Position numbers and translations under genes: made by a program | In this document: positions 5,942 to 6,421 of the stretch, piece after piece | Layout: every line of letters begins with the position of its first letter | Position numbering within the stretch: position 1 is the stretch's first letter | The notes under the pieces: generated by a model | Databases searched by the model: none | Told to the model about the DNA's origin: nothing | Seen by the model: only the letters and a program-made list of their open reading frames with translations | Origin: an uncultured Slackia sp. | Lineage (GTDB): Bacteria; Actinomycetota; Coriobacteriia; Coriobacteriales; Eggerthellaceae | DNA length: 6,421 nt | Assembly (NCBI GenBank): GCA_934646845.1 | Contig: CAKUEV010000112.1 | Span: 1-6,421, forward strand | Direction of reading: 5' to 3'

Positions 5942-6421
5942 CAAATGCAGTACGGGTCGAGGCGAATCGTCGTCGAGCCTCGCAAGATCGGCATCGTCAC
6001 GAACGGCAAGACCATGCAGCGCATGATGGCGAGGAAGGGGCTGACATCCTGCAGAGGCCCCAGGAAATACAGAAGGGGCGGAAGGGCCTCGGACAAGGGG
6101 GTCAATGTCTTGAACAGGGAATTCTCCGCCCGAAAGAGGAACAGCGTGTGGTGCGGCGACATCACCTACATCCCCACGAGGGAAGGATGGCCCTGCCTGG
6201 CCACCTACCTCGACCCGTTCTCGCGCAAGATAGTCGGATGGCAAGTTTCCTCCCGCATCAACGAGAATCCGGTGATCGACACCCTAGACAACGCCGTGAA
6301 CAGGGAAAATCCGGGCGGAAGACTCATGGTGCACACGGATAGGGGCAGCCAATACACCTCCAGCAGATTTTGCAGGGAGCTCGAGGACCGCGGGTTCGTC
6401 CAATCGTTTTCCCGCAAGGGC
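5929..6421 (+). mobile_element. IS3-family insertion sequence remnant (continues past the window)
   Basis: The element is recognised from its orfB transposase. orfA and the first part of orfB are absent on the left, where the element directly abuts the truncated Fic gene. The left boundary is set at the TGACCTGTG tip of the dyad, which is a guess; the right end is outside the window. No target-site duplication can be assessed. Confidence 0.65.
5945..6421 (+). pseudogene. IS3-family transposase OrfB, 5'-truncated, 3' end outside the window
   Basis: The frame is open from 5900 to the last base, and family text runs from about 5945. It opens with MQYGSRRI, which in whole OrfB proteins lies about 60-70 residues in, after the HTH_21 start. 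Then come TMQRMMARKGL, YRRGGRASDKG, NVLNREFSA, the first catalytic acid in GDITYIPTREGW (residue 72 counted from 5945), LDPFSRKIVGW, and the second acid in HTDRGSQYTS (residue 132). The 60-residue spacing between them is typical of the IS3 DDE integrase core. The catalytic Glu, about 35 residues further on, falls just beyond the window. With orfA and the N-terminal DNA-binding part gone, the product should not be a working transposase. No internal stop or frameshift is visible, so the truncation seems recent. Confidence 0.85.

Noticed and set aside
5935..6342. 135-codon open frame on the + strand in the IS region
   Set aside because: It is a shadow frame of the transposase; the real family text is in the frame running through 5945.
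1..6421. CRISPR array or tandem repeats
   Set aside because: No regularly spaced direct repeats were seen anywhere in the window.

Overview
The window looks like a chromosomal segment of a high-GC bacterium. The best guess is a Coriobacteriia/Eggerthellaceae-type actinobacterium, inferred from the GC-rich coding style, the siderophore-type ABC genes without outer-membrane parts, the Fic subtype and the IS3 transposase. No rRNA or other taxonomic marker is present, so this is inference only.

Left part (1-2229, + strand): the end of a metal-chelate ABC importer operon. It holds the 3' part of a periplasmic-binding-type lipoprotein gene, a FecCD/BtuC-type permease and its FepC/BtuD-like ATPase. 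The genes are 8 bases apart, then overlap by 14 bases, so they form one translationally coupled unit. The substrate (ferric siderophore, heme or a corrinoid) cannot be decided from this fragment.

Middle (2296-3505): a convergent, stand-alone glyoxalase I-like gene on the - strand with all four metal ligands; a 400-base non-coding stretch; then a 146-residue protein of unknown family driven by a recognisable promoter.

Right-centre (3548-5324): a near-consensus promoter (TTGACA, 17 bases, TATTAT) drives a PPP-type metallophosphatase and, 24 bases downstream, a 271-residue protein resembling the uncharacterised DUF6994 family. Sampled stretches here are about 45-53% GC, against about 60-70% in the ABC operon, suggesting a different origin. 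Both promoters in the window contain the same dyad, GCGGG-N6-CCCG, placed identically in the -35/-10 spacer, and the second promoter has another copy just after its predicted start. This looks like a shared operator and is the most interesting regulatory signal here.

Right end (5290-6421): a Fic-family gene on the - strand whose 3' end overlaps the DUF6994-like gene by 35 bases. Its 5' end is cut off, and its motif reads HPFVKGNTR, with lysine where the metal-binding acid belongs. It abuts, head to head, an IS3-family orfB that lacks its own 5' portion and runs off the window edge. A TTGAC-N4-GTCAA dyad marks the junction. This end is a scar of IS activity and gene decay.
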